Positions 27,988 through 38,163 of a stretch of DNA of 43,993 nucleotides are shown in pieces. Source of the DNA: Deltaproteobacteria bacterium (GTDB lineage: Bacteria; Desulfobacterota; Desulfuromonadia; Desulfuromonadales; BM103). The first letter of the stretch is position 1. The number at the start of each line of letters is the position of its first letter. The position numbers were made by a program, and so were the translations under genes. The stretch is taken from contig JAGXHL010000079.1 of NCBI GenBank assembly GCA_024636215.1, forward strand, positions 1-43,993, read 5' to 3'. A model generated the notes under the pieces. That model was not told the origin of the DNA. It made no database searches and was given only the letters and a program-made list of their open reading frames with translations.

Positions 27988-29175
27988 TCAGGCCGGCAAA
28001 TTCAGTAGATCGACAAAACTTTCGCCGGCCGCAGCGCCGCCCACATCGAAATACTCAGCCAGTGTCGCTCCGACATCGGCAAAGGACTGGCGATCCCCCA
28101 AGGCCATCCCACTCAACATCGATTTCGACCAAACCATTACCGGAACATACTCGCGGGTGTGATCCGTGCCGGGAGTGGTGGGATCACACCCATGATCAGC
28201 AGTGATAATCAGCAGATCGTCCTTGCTCATCACCTGCTCGAGCTGCGGCAACCAGTCATCAAACGACTCAAGTGCCCGCCCAAAACCGGTCGCATCCCTA
28301 CGGTGGCCGTACACCATATCGAAATCAATCAGGTTAACTGCCAGCAACCCCTCCTCAAGCGCCTCCAGAGCAGCCAGGGTTTTATGCATGCCATCAGCAT
28401 TGTCAATCGTCGCAACACTCCTTGAGATCCCCCGACCGGCAAACAAATCCTCGATCTTGCCGACCGCTGAGACGGCCAGACCCTGTCCGGACAGACACTC
28501 GAAGAGCGTTTTCTGCGGAGGGGGCACAGGAAAGTCCTTGCGCTGCGGAGTTCGGCGAAAGCCGTCGGCTTCGTTACCTTTGAAGGGTCGCGCGATCACA
28601 CGGGCGATACCGTAATCATCAACCAGCCGACGGGCGTCCTGACAAAGCTGATACAACTCAGATGATGACAGGATCTCTTCATGAGCGGCAATTTGGAAAA
28701 CCGAGTCAACGCTGGTGTAAAGAATCGGACGTCCGGTTCTAATATGCTCTGCCCCATACTCCTTGAGAATAGAAATGCCACTGGCGGATACATTGCCAAG
28801 CGGCGGCATCCCGATGACTTCAGCAAACGCATCCACAAGTTCGCCGGGGAACCCTTCCGGGTACGTTGCAAAAGCCTTTTCAACGACGACACCGGCAAGC
28901 TCCCAGTGGCCTACGATACTATCCTTGCCTGCAGATCGTTCTACAAGGCGACCATAAGCTCCAAGGGGAGCAGCCAGGGGTGGCACCCCTTCGATGTCAG
29001 CGAGAGCGCCTAAACCAAGCCGTTGCAGATGCGGTAAATTCAGCCCACCACATGCTCTGGCGACATGGGGCAGGGTAGCCGCGTCTTCATCGCCATAAGC
29101 TTTCGCATCAGGTAACGCAGCGAGCCCGACACCATCAAGAATAATCAGGATCGCCCGCTTTCCTTTCATCGACAT
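27988..29175 (-). CDS. deoB: Phosphopentomutase
   Basis: A 395-residue alkaline-phosphatase-superfamily mutase that interconverts (deoxy)ribose 1- and 5-phosphates in nucleoside salvage. Metal and active-site motifs: ILIILDGVG near the N-terminus, AGKDSIVGHWELAG (the usual phospho-Thr position after GKD is Ser here), NLIDFDMVYGHRRD, and TADHGCDPTTPGTDHTREYVP. E. coli DeoB has 407 residues. It follows deoC, overlapping it by 10 bp; the ATG at 29175 is preferred over an upstream GTG at 29199. Together DeoB and DeoC turn deoxynucleoside phosphates into glyceraldehyde 3-phosphate and acetaldehyde. Confidence 0.95.
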   Translation of the reverse strand: MSMKGKRAILIILDGVGLAALPDAKAYGDEDAATLPHVARACGGLNLPHLQRLGLGALADIEGVPPLAAPLGAYGRLVERSAGKDSIVGHWELAGVVVEKAFATYPEGFPGELVDAFAEVIGMPPLGNVSASGISILKEYGAEHIRTGRPILYTSVDSVFQIAAHEEILSSSELYQLCQDARRLVDDYGIARVIARPFKGNEADGFRRTPQRKDFPVPPPQKTLFECLSGQGLAVSAVGKIEDLFAGRGISRSVATIDNADGMHKTLAALEALEEGLLAVNLIDFDMVYGHRRDATGFGRALESFDDWLPQLEQVMSKDDLLIITADHGCDPTTPGTDHTREYVPVMVWSKSMLSGMALGDRQSFADVGATLAEYFDVGGAAAGESFVDLLNLPA

Positions 29176-29840
29176 CGCAAACCTGCCTCTTCCTGCCACT
29201 CCCGCATAATGGCAGCTCCTGCGCTGGTACCGATCCGGTCAGCGCCCGCTATGAGCATTGCACTGCAACTTTTCCAGTCTCGAACGCCTCCTGCAGCCTT
29301 GACCCGGACCCTGCCGGCGCTGGATTCTGCAAGCAGCCTGACGTCTTCGATGGTTGCTCCGGAAAAGGCAAACCCGCTAGACGTCTTCACAAAATCGGCA
29401 CCACTTTCGACAATAACCTCAACCAGTCTGCGTTTCTCAACATCACCCAGCAGGCAGCATTCAATAATCACCTTGACAACAGCATGCTCCGCAGCAGCGA
29501 CCACCCGTCGCACCTCATTAACGACAGCAGTATAATCTGCGTCCCGCGCAGAACCGAGGTTGATAACCATATCAATCTCTGTAGCGCCTGCGGCAACAGC
29601 CTGACGGGTTTCAAAGACCTTGGTTTCGGTGGTCTGGTTGCCAAGAGGAAAACCGACCACCGTACAGACAGCCACCTCGGAGCCATAGACAAGCTGTCTT
29701 GCCAGCGGTACAAAACAAGGCGGAATGCAGACCGAGGCAAAGCCGTATTCGACAGCTTCTTCGCACAATCCGGCGATATCCGCAGGGGTTGCGTCAGCCT
29801 TCAGCAGGGTATTGTCTATCTGTCTGGCGGGTGAGTTCAT
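29166..29840 (-). CDS. deoC: Deoxyribose-phosphate aldolase
   Basis: A 224-residue class I aldolase. The Schiff-base Lys is K152 in DFVKTSSGF. The proton-relay residues are D90 (EIDMVINLG) and K181 (VRVKAAGGVRDW). It cleaves 2-deoxyribose 5-phosphate to glyceraldehyde 3-phosphate and acetaldehyde. An ATG at 29840 is preceded by an in-frame TTG. It lies 47 bp downstream of argJ in the minus-strand cluster. Confidence 0.96.
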   Translation of the reverse strand: MNSPARQIDNTLLKADATPADIAGLCEEAVEYGFASVCIPPCFVPLARQLVYGSEVAVCTVVGFPLGNQTTETKVFETRQAVAAGATEIDMVINLGSARDADYTAVVNEVRRVVAAAEHAVVKVIIECCLLGDVEKRRLVEVIVESGADFVKTSSGFAFSGATIEDVRLLAESSAGRVRVKAAGGVRDWKSCSAMLIAGADRIGTSAGAAIMREWQEEAGLRCR

Positions 29841-29887
29841 CAATCTATTTCAGTGGCGACGCCCAAAAAGCATACAGCGACCGCTCA

Positions 29888-31087
29888 TCAGCTGCGGTAA
29901 TCCGCGTTGATCTTGACATAATCGTAAGTCAGGTCAGACGTGTAGTAGTAGGCGCTTCCTTCACCCAGGGCAAGATCAACCGTCACCGTGAACTCCGGTT
30001 TTTTCAGGATCTCACTGGCCTTTGCCTCCTGCGTTGGATCGAGCCCGAGCCCCCTGGTCACCATGGCGACATCATCAAATGAAAGGCTCACCTTGTCCGG
30101 GTCCACCTCAGCACCCGAATAACCGACGGCAGCAATGATCCTCCCCCAGTTGGCATCCTCACCGAAGAAAGCCGTTTTCACCAACTGTGAGGTGGCAACA
30201 GAACGCGCTGCAAGCAAGGCATCGGCATCGCTTGCGGCACCCTTGATCTGGATACGCACCAACTTGGTTGCACCTTCGCCGTCGCGGACAATCATCTTCG
30301 CCAGCTCGAGCATAATTTCATTCAGAGCACCACAAAACTGGCCGAGGGCAGCTGAACCCTCGGCGATCTCCCGGTTTTCAGCATCACCACTGGCGAGCAG
30401 CAGCACCATATCGTTGGTCGACGTGTCCCGGTCAACAGTAATCCGGTTGAATGAGGCGTTGACGGACTGGCGCAAGGTCTCGTCCAGCAACCCGTCAGCC
30501 AAAACCGCATCGGTCACAACAAAAGCGAGCATGGTCGCCATGTCGGGATGGATCATACCGGCACCCTTGGCGAGGCCAAGCATATGAACATCCTGACCGT
30601 CAACATTGATGGTTCGACCACACATCTTCGGGAAGGCGTCGGTTGTCATCATCGCCTTGGCTACGCCATCGAACTGGTCGTGACTCAGCATCCTGCACAG
30701 ACTCGGCACATGCTCTTCAAAACAGTGCATCGGTAATGGCACGCCAATCACTCCCGTTGAAGAGACAGCAACCAGTTCCGGAGCAATATCAAGAGTTTCC
30801 GCAACCAGATCACCACAACGACGTGCGTCCTGCAGGCCCTGAGCGCCGGTGCAGGCGTTGGCGTTACCGCTGTTCACCAGGATAGCCTGGCAAAGCCCCT
30901 GGCGCATGCGCGATGCGGTAATTCTCACAGGTGCCGCGATGACTTTGTTAGTCGTAAAGACTCCGGCACACTCCACCGGTTTATCCGCGCAGATCAGGGC
31001 AAGATCCAACTTACCGGACTTTTTGATTCCCGAACTGTAAGCTGCCGCCTTGAATCCCTTCGGAACCGTAAATACAGATTCAGCCAT
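29888..31087 (-). CDS. argJ: ArgJ, glutamate N-acetyltransferase (ornithine acetyltransferase)
   Basis: A 399-residue protein that recycles the acetyl group from N-acetylornithine to glutamate in arginine synthesis and may also use acetyl-CoA. It is made as a precursor that cleaves itself before T185 in the conserved GAGMIHPDMATML segment. Other conserved parts: SSGIKKSGKLDLAL, VNSGNANACTG, 'FFGEDANWGRIIAAVGYSGA'. It overlaps the kinase gene upstream by 8 bp. A single-domain N-acetylglutamate synthase at 39178 could prime the cycle. Confidence 0.96.
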   Translation of the reverse strand: MAESVFTVPKGFKAAAYSSGIKKSGKLDLALICADKPVECAGVFTTNKVIAAPVRITASRMRQGLCQAILVNSGNANACTGAQGLQDARRCGDLVAETLDIAPELVAVSSTGVIGVPLPMHCFEEHVPSLCRMLSHDQFDGVAKAMMTTDAFPKMCGRTINVDGQDVHMLGLAKGAGMIHPDMATMLAFVVTDAVLADGLLDETLRQSVNASFNRITVDRDTSTNDMVLLLASGDAENREIAEGSAALGQFCGALNEIMLELAKMIVRDGEGATKLVRIQIKGAASDADALLAARSVATSQLVKTAFFGEDANWGRIIAAVGYSGAEVDPDKVSLSFDDVAMVTRGLGLDPTQEAKASEILKKPEFTVTVDLALGEGSAYYYTSDLTYDYVKINADYRS

Positions 31088-32819
31088 TGTTCAACTCCAT
31101 TTCGTTGGTTTTGGCCCGGGGAGAAACCGTTTCCGGGTGGACACCCGTTGGCAAAAGGAGACCGATTGAAGTCCCTTCCTCATCGATTGGCTCAAGAAAA
31201 ATCTCACCTTGCATCTGACGCAAGATCGCCCGACATGTAGCCAGTCCCACACCTACGCCACTCGGTTTACCTGTGTCAATCTCACCGAGCTGAGAATATT
31301 CCTGGAAAATATCTTCAGCATTCTCTCTGGGCACTGTTTTTCCCTGGTTGGTAATCTTCACATAGAGGGTGGGCTGACCGTGCAAAGTCAGATTTCCGGC
31401 AGAAATCGAGAGTCGCCCGTCGTGCCGGTTGAACTTGACCGCGTTATCAACAAGGGCATCAAATAACAGTTCCAGCTTATCACGGTCTGCCCAAACAGGC
31501 AGGAGATCAGCCGGGAAATCGACCTGCAGATCAAGGTTCTTTGCCTCGATTGTCATGGTATGCTTGTCCAGCACACACCGGAAAGCTGCCTGAAGTGAAA
31601 CAACCTGCCAATCCCAATGTTCACTCCCCGAATCGAGGGAAAAGAGCCGCAGCATTCCTGTCAGCAAATGTTCCAGACGTTTCCCCTCAGAATAGATACT
31701 GGCAATATATTCACGCAGTTTTGGCGTCTCAATCTGGTCAAAGAAGTTAAGCAGCAAGTCAGAGAAACCAAGCACCGAAGTCAGGGGAGTCTTCAATTCA
31801 TGGGACAGGTTGCAAACAAAGCGGGTCCGATCCTGATGCAGCTTCATGAGGCTGCTGTGGGCTTGCTCGAGTTCGCTGTTTTTCTCGTGCAAATGGCCGA
31901 CCAGATTCATATTCTCAATCGCCAGGGCCGTCTGATGTGCAATGGTCTGCAACAGCTCCTGGTCTATGCCGGAAAAGGCTTGGCCGTTACGCTTGTTGTT
32001 AACATTCAGCACCCCCACAATGCGCTGCTGATACTGGATAGGAACGGATAGCAACGACCCGGTTCGATAGCGGACGACACCCTCTCGCGGGGGGAAACGC
32101 CCATCGCTGGACAGGTCATCGATGAGTACGGCCTCACCATGCTTCAGGACATAGCCTGAGACCCCTTCGCCCGGGACAATCGTGACTTTATGACGCAAAT
32201 CATCCGGCAATCCGCAAGCTGAGCGGATACTCAAAACATGCTCTTCATCAACCAGCATCAAAGAGACGATATCGACATCGAGAGCACTTTGAATCAAGTC
32301 CACGACACGATCAAGCAGCTTCTGCAAATCTTCTGTGCTGCGCGTTGTTTCACCAATCGCCTTGAGCAGGATCAGGTCATCGAGAGAACGTTTGGCTTGC
32401 TGCTGTGCCTGCGCGAGTTGTGCTTCCGTCTGCCCACGGCTCTGTAGATTCCTGCTGGCGGCGAGCAGAGCGTCTTGATCAAGAGGATGCACGAGAACAT
32501 CATCAACACCCTTACGAAAAGCAGACAGCCCTAAAGAAAAGTCCTCTTCTGCGAGAATAGCGATCAGTGGAAGTTGCGGATGGACACGACGGATCTGCGA
32601 CAGGGTATCGAGAGCGACACTGTCGATTGCCGGTAGATCGCTGAACACAATCTGGATTTTTTCCCGGGAAATCAGGTCGGCAACGCCTTGGACTTCAGCC
32701 AGAGAGCGGGAAAACACCTCAGCAACAGGACAGGCAAGACGAGTCTCAGCAAGGCTGCCGGGTGACGCCTCCAGAAGCAGCAGTCTGCAGCAGCTTTCTC
32801 CCTCTGACCCCTTGGTCAT
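31080..32819 (-). CDS. GAF-containing sensor histidine kinase with N-terminal receiver-like domain
   Basis: A 579-residue soluble kinase without membrane segments. Order: a degenerate receiver domain (about 10-125; an Asp is kept in VFSDLP, but His replaces the conserved Lys in LVHPLD); a coiled coil; a GAF domain (about 160-320, ending 'LLQTIAHQTALAIENMNLV'); a second coiled coil; HisKA with the phospho-His in RFVCNLSHELKTPLTSVLGF; and a HATPase domain (DNAVKFNRHDGRL, GVGVGLATCRAILRQMQGEI). No partner regulator is adjacent; the orphan receiver protein at 24738 is a speculative partner. AGGGAG before 32819 sets the start. Confidence 0.9.
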   Translation of the reverse strand: MTKGSEGESCCRLLLLEASPGSLAETRLACPVAEVFSRSLAEVQGVADLISREKIQIVFSDLPAIDSVALDTLSQIRRVHPQLPLIAILAEEDFSLGLSAFRKGVDDVLVHPLDQDALLAASRNLQSRGQTEAQLAQAQQQAKRSLDDLILLKAIGETTRSTEDLQKLLDRVVDLIQSALDVDIVSLMLVDEEHVLSIRSACGLPDDLRHKVTIVPGEGVSGYVLKHGEAVLIDDLSSDGRFPPREGVVRYRTGSLLSVPIQYQQRIVGVLNVNNKRNGQAFSGIDQELLQTIAHQTALAIENMNLVGHLHEKNSELEQAHSSLMKLHQDRTRFVCNLSHELKTPLTSVLGFSDLLLNFFDQIETPKLREYIASIYSEGKRLEHLLTGMLRLFSLDSGSEHWDWQVVSLQAAFRCVLDKHTMTIEAKNLDLQVDFPADLLPVWADRDKLELLFDALVDNAVKFNRHDGRLSISAGNLTLHGQPTLYVKITNQGKTVPRENAEDIFQEYSQLGEIDTGKPSGVGVGLATCRAILRQMQGEIFLEPIDEEGTSIGLLLPTGVHPETVSPRAKTNEMELNNG

Positions 32820-32889
32820 GCAAGTCTCTCCCTGACCAGCAGATAACACCTGAGCTTTCGATCTTTATTAAATTACAGCGTCAAGCCTG

Positions 32890-35580
32890 CTATTGTCCGC
32901 AACATTTCTTGTATTTTTTACCGCTGCCACAGGGGCAGTCATCGTTTCGGCCGACTTTCTCAACATCGCGTTTCACTGGGGCTTGAACCGCAGGCTTTGG
33001 TCCACCCTGCCTGGCAAGAGCGAGGCGCTCGCGGCGCTGTTGGGCCTCCATTTCAGCGACCTCCTCCTCACGCGCAAGCTGCACCCTGAAAAGTTTCTGG
33101 GCAACCTCTTGACGGATTCGCCCCATCATTTCCATAAAGAGCGCGTAAGCCTCTCGCTTGTACTCTTGCTTCGGGTTCTTCTGCGCATAAGCGCGCATAC
33201 CGATCCCTTCCTTGAGATGATCAATCGACAGCAGGTGATCTTTCCACTTCATATCGATGGTCTGCAGGAGCAACACCTTCATCAGGTGCTCCAGAACCGG
33301 CGAAGTAAAGGCTTCTTCACGTTCTGCCAGACGGGCTGTCACCTGTTCCTTGAAGCTGTCTTGCAAAGTTTCTGGCTTAAGGTCTTTTTCAACCTCCGGC
33401 AGGGCAGGAGCAAAATTAAACTGATTGCCGAAATCAATGATCATCCCTTCCCAGTCCCATTCGGTCGCCGGGGTTTTCTCCGGGCAGAAAGACGCGACGA
33501 TATCTTCAACCATCTCGTCAAGAATCGAAGTAATCGTGCCACGGACATTTTCACCGGCAAGGACTTCCTTACGCTGGCGATAAATCACTTCGCGCTGACG
33601 ATTCATAACATCGTCATAATCAATCAGATGTTTACGGATTTCAAAGTTATGCGCTTCGACCTTTTTCTGTGCTCCTTCAATCGCCTTGGAGATCATGCCA
33701 TGTTCAATCGCCTCGTTCTCAGGCACCTTGAGCTTCTCCATTACATAGGAAACCCGGTGAGAACCAAAGATACGCAACAGATCATCTTCAAGACTCATGT
33801 AAAAACGGCTTTCGCCCGGATCACCCTGACGGCCGGAACGACCGCGTAACTGGTTGTCGATACGACGTGATTCATGGCGTTCTGTACCAAGGATATATAA
33901 ACCTCCGGCTTCGAGAACTTCCTGCTTTTCTGCCGAACAAAGAGCTTTGTACTTTTCCAGCGCCTGGGTATAGGCCTGCTCCGGATCTTCGGCAGCCGCG
34001 ACCTCACGCCTGGCCATCATCTCGGGGTTGCCGCCCAAAACGATATCCGTACCCCGACCGGCCATATTGGTTGCAATCGTCAGCGCCCCTTTGCGGCCCG
34101 CCTGGGCAACGATTTCAGCTTCGCGCTCATGTTGCTTGGCGTTCAACACGTTATGCTTAATGCCGCGTTTCTTCAGGAGTTCGGAGAGGGTCTCTGAATC
34201 TTCGATGGTGATGGTACCAACGAGAACCGGTTGACCGGTTTCATGTCGGTTGACAATATCTTCGATGACTGCGTTGAATTTTTCCTTGCCGGTTTTATAA
34301 ATCACATCAGCCTGATCAATGCGGACCATCGGCTTGTTGGTCGGCATGACGACAACTTCAAGACCGTAAATTTCATTAAATTCTGCCGCTTCGGTGTCGG
34401 CCGTACCGGTCATACCGGCCAGTTTTTCGTACATACGGAAATAATTCTGAAAGGTGATTGTTGCAAGAGTCTGATTTTCTTTCTCGATCTTCAAACCCTC
34501 TTTTGCTTCAATCGCCTGGTGCTGGCCATCACTCCAACGCCGACCCGGCATCAGTCGTCCGGTAAATTCGTCAACGATGATCACCTCGCCATCCTTGACC
34601 ACGTAATCAACGTCACGTTTAAAGATGGCATGTGCTCTGAGGGACTGGTTGACGTGATGCAGAATCGCCATATTGCCTGGCTCATAAAGGTTTTCAACGC
34701 CCAGCAATTTCTCGAGTTTCAGGACACCTTCTTCGGTTAGCGTCGCGGTTTTGGACTTTTCATCAACCGTATAGTCGCCGGTATAACTCTTGAATGTACG
34801 GCCGATTGTCCCATCACGTTCCTCGATCATCTCGCCTTTTTGCAAGCGCGGGATGACTTTGTCAGCCTTGTAGTAAAGCTCGCTGGTCACATTGCTTGGG
34901 CCGGAAATAATCAGAGGTGTTCTGGCTTCATCGATCAGGATAGAATCAACCTCGTCGACGATCGCGTAGTAGAGATCGCGCTGGACGTAATCCTCAAGGG
35001 CGAACTTCATATTATCGCGCAGATAGTCGAAGCCGAATTCATTGTTGGTTCCATAAGTGATGTCTGCACGATAAGCAGCCTTGCGCTGTTCATCGTTCAA
35101 GCCGTGCACAATGCAGTCAACATCGAGACCTAGAAAATTATAGACAGCCCCCATCCAGGTAGCGTCACGTTTGGCGAGATAGTCATTAACCGTAATTACG
35201 TGAACGCCTTTACCGGCCAGAGCGTTGAGATAAACAGGCAGGGTCGCCATCAGGGTTTTACCCTCACCGGTCTTCATCTCGGAAATTTTACCTGCATGAA
35301 GCACCATGCCACCGATCAGTTGGACGTCGAAGTGACGCATCTCCAGCACACGCACCGCAGATTCTCGTACAACGGCAAACGCCTCACTGAGGAGATCATC
35401 AAGAGTTTCACCTTTTTCCAGACGGGACCGAAACTCCAGCGTTTTCGCTTTCAATTCGTCATCCGAGAGAGCCTGTATAGACGGCTCCAGTGCGTTAATC
35501 GCCTCAACCTGCTGCTGCATCTTTTTCAGTTCACGATCATTCTTACTACCAACGATCTTTTTCAGAAGGCTTCCAATCAT
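32890..35580 (-). CDS. secA: SecA preprotein translocase ATPase
   Basis: An 896-residue motor of the Sec pathway. Walker [15 protein letters not shown], the DEAD-like [35 protein letters not shown], and the [15 protein letters not shown] helicase motif are all present. The C-terminus ends with the SecB/zinc-binding motif [18 protein letters not shown]. Length and domains are full. It heads the minus-strand cluster secA - kinase - argJ - deoC - deoB; the gap to the kinase is about 70 bp. Confidence 0.98.
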   Translation of the reverse strand: MIGSLLKKIVGSKNDRELKKMQQQVEAINALEPSIQALSDDELKAKTLEFRSRLEKGETLDDLLSEAFAVVRESAVRVLEMRHFDVQLIGGMVLHAGKISEMKTGEGKTLMATLPVYLNALAGKGVHVITVNDYLAKRDATWMGAVYNFLGLDVDCIVHGLNDEQRKAAYRADITYGTNNEFGFDYLRDNMKFALEDYVQRDLYYAIVDEVDSILIDEARTPLIISGPSNVTSELYYKADKVIPRLQKGEMIEERDGTIGRTFKSYTGDYTVDEKSKTATLTEEGVLKLEKLLGVENLYEPGNMAILHHVNQSLRAHAIFKRDVDYVVKDGEVIIVDEFTGRLMPGRRWSDGQHQAIEAKEGLKIEKENQTLATITFQNYFRMYEKLAGMTGTADTEAAEFNEIYGLEVVVMPTNKPMVRIDQADVIYKTGKEKFNAVIEDIVNRHETGQPVLVGTITIEDSETLSELLKKRGIKHNVLNAKQHEREAEIVAQAGRKGALTIATNMAGRGTDIVLGGNPEMMARREVAAAEDPEQAYTQALEKYKALCSAEKQEVLEAGGLYILGTERHESRRIDNQLRGRSGRQGDPGESRFYMSLEDDLLRIFGSHRVSYVMEKLKVPENEAIEHGMISKAIEGAQKKVEAHNFEIRKHLIDYDDVMNRQREVIYRQRKEVLAGENVRGTITSILDEMVEDIVASFCPEKTPATEWDWEGMIIDFGNQFNFAPALPEVEKDLKPETLQDSFKEQVTARLAEREEAFTSPVLEHLMKVLLLQTIDMKWKDHLLSIDHLKEGIGMRAYAQKNPKQEYKREAYALFMEMMGRIRQEVAQKLFRVQLAREEEVAEMEAQQRRERLALARQGGPKPAVQAPVKRDVEKVGRNDDCPCGSGKKYKKCCGQ

Positions 35581-35746
35581 TCATAGCTCCATTGACACGG
35601 TAATTATCTCAAGCAAAAACGCCTATTGGCGCTGCGTTCACAACTGCAAATTTTAACACAGCAAAGAGCACCCTCACAAGCGCTAAAGGGACTCATCAAT
35701 ACAGCCTGAGAGCTTCCCCACCACAACGTCAATGAAGAATAAGCAA

Positions 35747-35786
35747 ACGGCACAACCCCGAAAAAGTATCAACGGAATTGTGCCGT
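35747..35786. terminator. Inverted repeat, possible terminator
   Basis: ACGGCACAA (35747-35755) and TTGTGCCGT (35778-35786) with a 22-nt loop. On the minus strand it is followed by a modest T-rich stretch and lies downstream of the secreted-protein gene at 35990. The loop is long for a typical terminator. Nothing else is seen in 35581-35826. Confidence 0.4.
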
Positions 35787-35826
35787 CACTGTTCTACAAG
35801 CAAGGAACGCAAATGAATGTTGCCGA

Positions 35827-35993
35827 CTAGTACCCTGTATCCTTTAAGATTTCGCAAAATTGCGCAGGGCTTTGGCGTGTCAGCAAGGCGCGATTTCTGT
35901 TGCCTGGCCGTAGCTAAACAGCTGAAATCGGAACGTAGCTGACGCGGCAAAGAACAAGCAAGATGCGAAAAATTATGGGTTACAGGGTACTAG
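35827..35993. repeat. CTAG-bounded foldback element (MITE-like), second family
   Basis: A 167-bp element. It starts CTAGTACCCTGTA and ends with TACAGGGTACTAG, with further complementarity inward (TTTCGCA; CGATTTC/GAAATCG; CTTTGGCGTGTCAG with CTGACGCGGCAAAG), so the whole element is one imperfect palindrome. Size and CTAG ends match the element at 14347 but the sequence differs. The right CTAG provides the TAG stop of the adjacent minus-strand gene. Confidence 0.72.
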
Positions 35994-36433
35994 TTCCAGG
36001 TTCCCTTGCGAAAACTGAAGATGTGTCGGTTCGGAATAATTTCCACAACCGCAAACAGGTCGGTTTCAAACTCTTCCGGAGCGCGTGCTGAAGACTCGAG
36101 TATTTGTTCTTTATATGTGATGATGCCGACGTACGGAGCAGAAGCAGATTTAGAACGACGCACATTGACCTTCATTGTCGCGTCGTCGATCTTGTGATAG
36201 CGGGCGCGGTAGGTTCCATCTGCCAAGCGGGTAACCTTCATGTGAGAACGAGAATTTATATGATTGAGATCAAATTGCTTTACCTTTGCTCGGGCAAAGT
36301 TTTCAAACTCTGCAAGCTTGACCATAAGCTCATTATCAGCAGTCACACCATTGGGTACATCACTGGATGCAGCTGGCAGAGCAAAAAGAAAAACAATGAC
36401 CGCCACAGTGAATACTTGAACCAGACTCTTCAT
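35990..36433 (-). CDS. Small secreted/periplasmic protein of unknown function
   Basis: A 147-residue protein with an N-terminal signal peptide (MKSLVQVFTVAVIVFLFALPAASS, about 22-24 residues). The mature part has a basic segment (HMKVTRLADGTYRARYHKIDD) and alternating beta-like strands (YVGIITYKEQILE, LFAVVEIIPNRHIFSFRKGTW). No family recognised. GGAGG before 36433 sets the start. The stop codon lies in the CTAG of the neighbouring foldback element. The 300 bp upstream (36434-36735) show no gene. Confidence 0.65.
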   Translation of the reverse strand: MKSLVQVFTVAVIVFLFALPAASSDVPNGVTADNELMVKLAEFENFARAKVKQFDLNHINSRSHMKVTRLADGTYRARYHKIDDATMKVNVRRSKSASAPYVGIITYKEQILESSARAPEEFETDLFAVVEIIPNRHIFSFRKGTWN

Positions 36434-36735
36434 AGGGCACCTCCGGCAAGGGATTTCTGTCTCAATGCATAGGCTATTGAGCAACGATCGTACCAGAAAT
36501 CCAAAGCCTCGGTTTAAGCCGCTGATATTACTGAGAAGAAAGTCCCTTTCGTACAGAGACCAGCAACTTTCAAACAGATTTAGTCTCCGTCAGATGACAC
36601 TTTACGTCAAACCAAACCGTTAAATCAAAGTATAACCCTCTGACTCTTTAACGCAACAGATGAGACTTACAACTCGTTCCCATAGGTTGGTGAACTACGC
36701 CGTGTCCATCCGGAGCTTCCAGAGGGCGCCAACTA

Positions 36736-36769
36736 AAACCGGCCGGGTGCTTGAGCGCCCGGCCGGTTT
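36736..36769. terminator. Terminator downstream of the VWA-OmpA gene
   Basis: AAACCGGCCGGG (36736-36747) and CCCGGCCGGTTT (36758-36769) form a 12-bp stem with T/A runs on both sides. It lies 31 bp after the minus-strand gene end at 36801. Confidence 0.88.
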
Positions 36770-36800
36770 CGATTGATCCTATCTGTGAACTGTAAAGGTC

Positions 36801-37871
36801 TTACTTGGATTGCAACTCAACACGACGGTTGAGTTTACGACCTTCTCTGGTGTCGTTAGTATATTTGGGACGGGTCTCACCATAACCAACGGTTTCCAAC
36901 TGAGACGGGGCAACGCCATTATCAGTGAGCCATTTTTTTACGGAAGCCGCACGTCTCTCCGAGAGCCCCTGATTGTAGGCTTCCGGCCCTGTCGAGTCAG
37001 TATGACCGGAAAGGACAAAGGCTGTGTCCGAGTCGTTCTGCAAGATCATTTTGACCTCTTCGAGAACCGGAATCATCTCATCCTTAATGTTCGCCTTGTC
37101 AAAATCAAACAGAAGGTTGAAGGTAATCACTTCCTTGGCAACAGGGGCCGGTGCTGGTGCTGGGGCTGGTGCCGGGGTCGGTGCCGGAGCGACTGGTTTT
37201 GGCGCAGGCTGACGCTCTTCGTAGAGAACATCTCTGGCAAACTGGGCCATCGCAGCATCAGACTCAAGTGACTTTGCGTCAACAACAATGGAACAACCGG
37301 AAAGAGCTTTGATCGCGTCGATCGTCTGCTTTCCGACAGGGGTATCAGCATAGCTTACGACATGAATACACAGATCGGGATTCTGGCTGTAAAGCGTCCT
37401 GGCAGCAGCAACAGGATCAACCCCGGCATTCCAGGCGCCATCTGTAAACATAATCAGGGCGGTCTCCCCGGAGAGCTTGCCTACGGCCGGAGCGATGGTT
37501 GTCAAACCATCACCAAGCGTTGTAAAGCTGTTAAATGGTGGCTTGAAGCTCTCTGCCGCCGTGCCGATAGAACCTGTCTGGTAGATCGCAGACTGACTGA
37601 CCATCTTGTAGGGGGCAAAAAGAGAGACCGAGCTGGTGTAACCAAGCTCCGGGACGGCCTGATCAAGTCGTTTAACCGCTGCGATAGCCTTATCCAGTTT
37701 CTGCTCACCGGCATTGGCTTTAGCTTGAGCCATAGAACCGGATTGATCCAGAACGACAATAAAGTTATCGACTTTCTTGACCATCTCCGCACCAGCCACA
37801 AAAGGGGATGCCAAACAAACAGTCAAAACCAGGGTTGTCACTGTCAAAAGGTACCTGCAAACCATTCTCAT
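36801..37871 (-). CDS. Outer-membrane-associated VWA-OmpA protein
   Basis: A 356-residue exported protein. Signal peptide at 1-27 (ending FVAGA). A von Willebrand factor A domain spans about 36-215 with the MIDAS motif D-x-S-x-S (VVLDQSGSMA) and later MFTDGAW. A Pro/Ala linker of (AP)n type (about 225-245) leads to an OmpA-like peptidoglycan-binding domain (about 250-356) with FDFDKANIKDEM, SGHTDSTGPEAYNQGLSERR, VGYGETRP and LNRRVEL. It probably binds peptidoglycan and a protein partner at the outer membrane. AAGGAG precedes the start. Confidence 0.9.
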   Translation of the reverse strand: MRMVCRYLLTVTTLVLTVCLASPFVAGAEMVKKVDNFIVVLDQSGSMAQAKANAGEQKLDKAIAAVKRLDQAVPELGYTSSVSLFAPYKMVSQSAIYQTGSIGTAAESFKPPFNSFTTLGDGLTTIAPAVGKLSGETALIMFTDGAWNAGVDPVAAARTLYSQNPDLCIHVVSYADTPVGKQTIDAIKALSGCSIVVDAKSLESDAAMAQFARDVLYEERQPAPKPVAPAPTPAPAPAPAPAPVAKEVITFNLLFDFDKANIKDEMIPVLEEVKMILQNDSDTAFVLSGHTDSTGPEAYNQGLSERRAASVKKWLTDNGVAPSQLETVGYGETRPKYTNDTREGRKLNRRVELQSK

Positions 37872-38106
37872 TGTAATTCTCCTTATCCATTTTTAGAGTG
37901 TTCGCTGCAACGCCATGATTCGCTACCGCTCATTAGTTTAAAATTATTACGAATTAAAGATTAGCGGAATACGGCGATTAGTCAACTCGTCGAAGACACT
38001 TAAAATCACAGGAAAAAATAATTTTGACTTCATGCAGCAGCAATCAAGCTTGCAACAGAACAAATGACAAGGGAAAAGTGTAAAGCAGCAACAATGACAT
38101 GAGACA

Positions 38107-38153
38107 AAACAACACTAAAAAGCCCGACGTCACCGGCTTTTTTTGTGTTGTTT
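38107..38153 (-). terminator. Terminator downstream of the M23 peptidase gene
   Basis: AAACAACAC...AAAAAGCC pairs with GGCTTTTTT...GTGTTGTTT, a long interrupted stem 10 bp after the minus-strand gene end at 38164. Confidence 0.82.
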
Positions 38154-38163
38154 AAAGAAGACT

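Noticed and set aside
32893..33849. 318-codon plus-strand frame opposite secA
   Set aside because: A shadow of the secA C-terminal region; the minus strand carries all SecA motifs.
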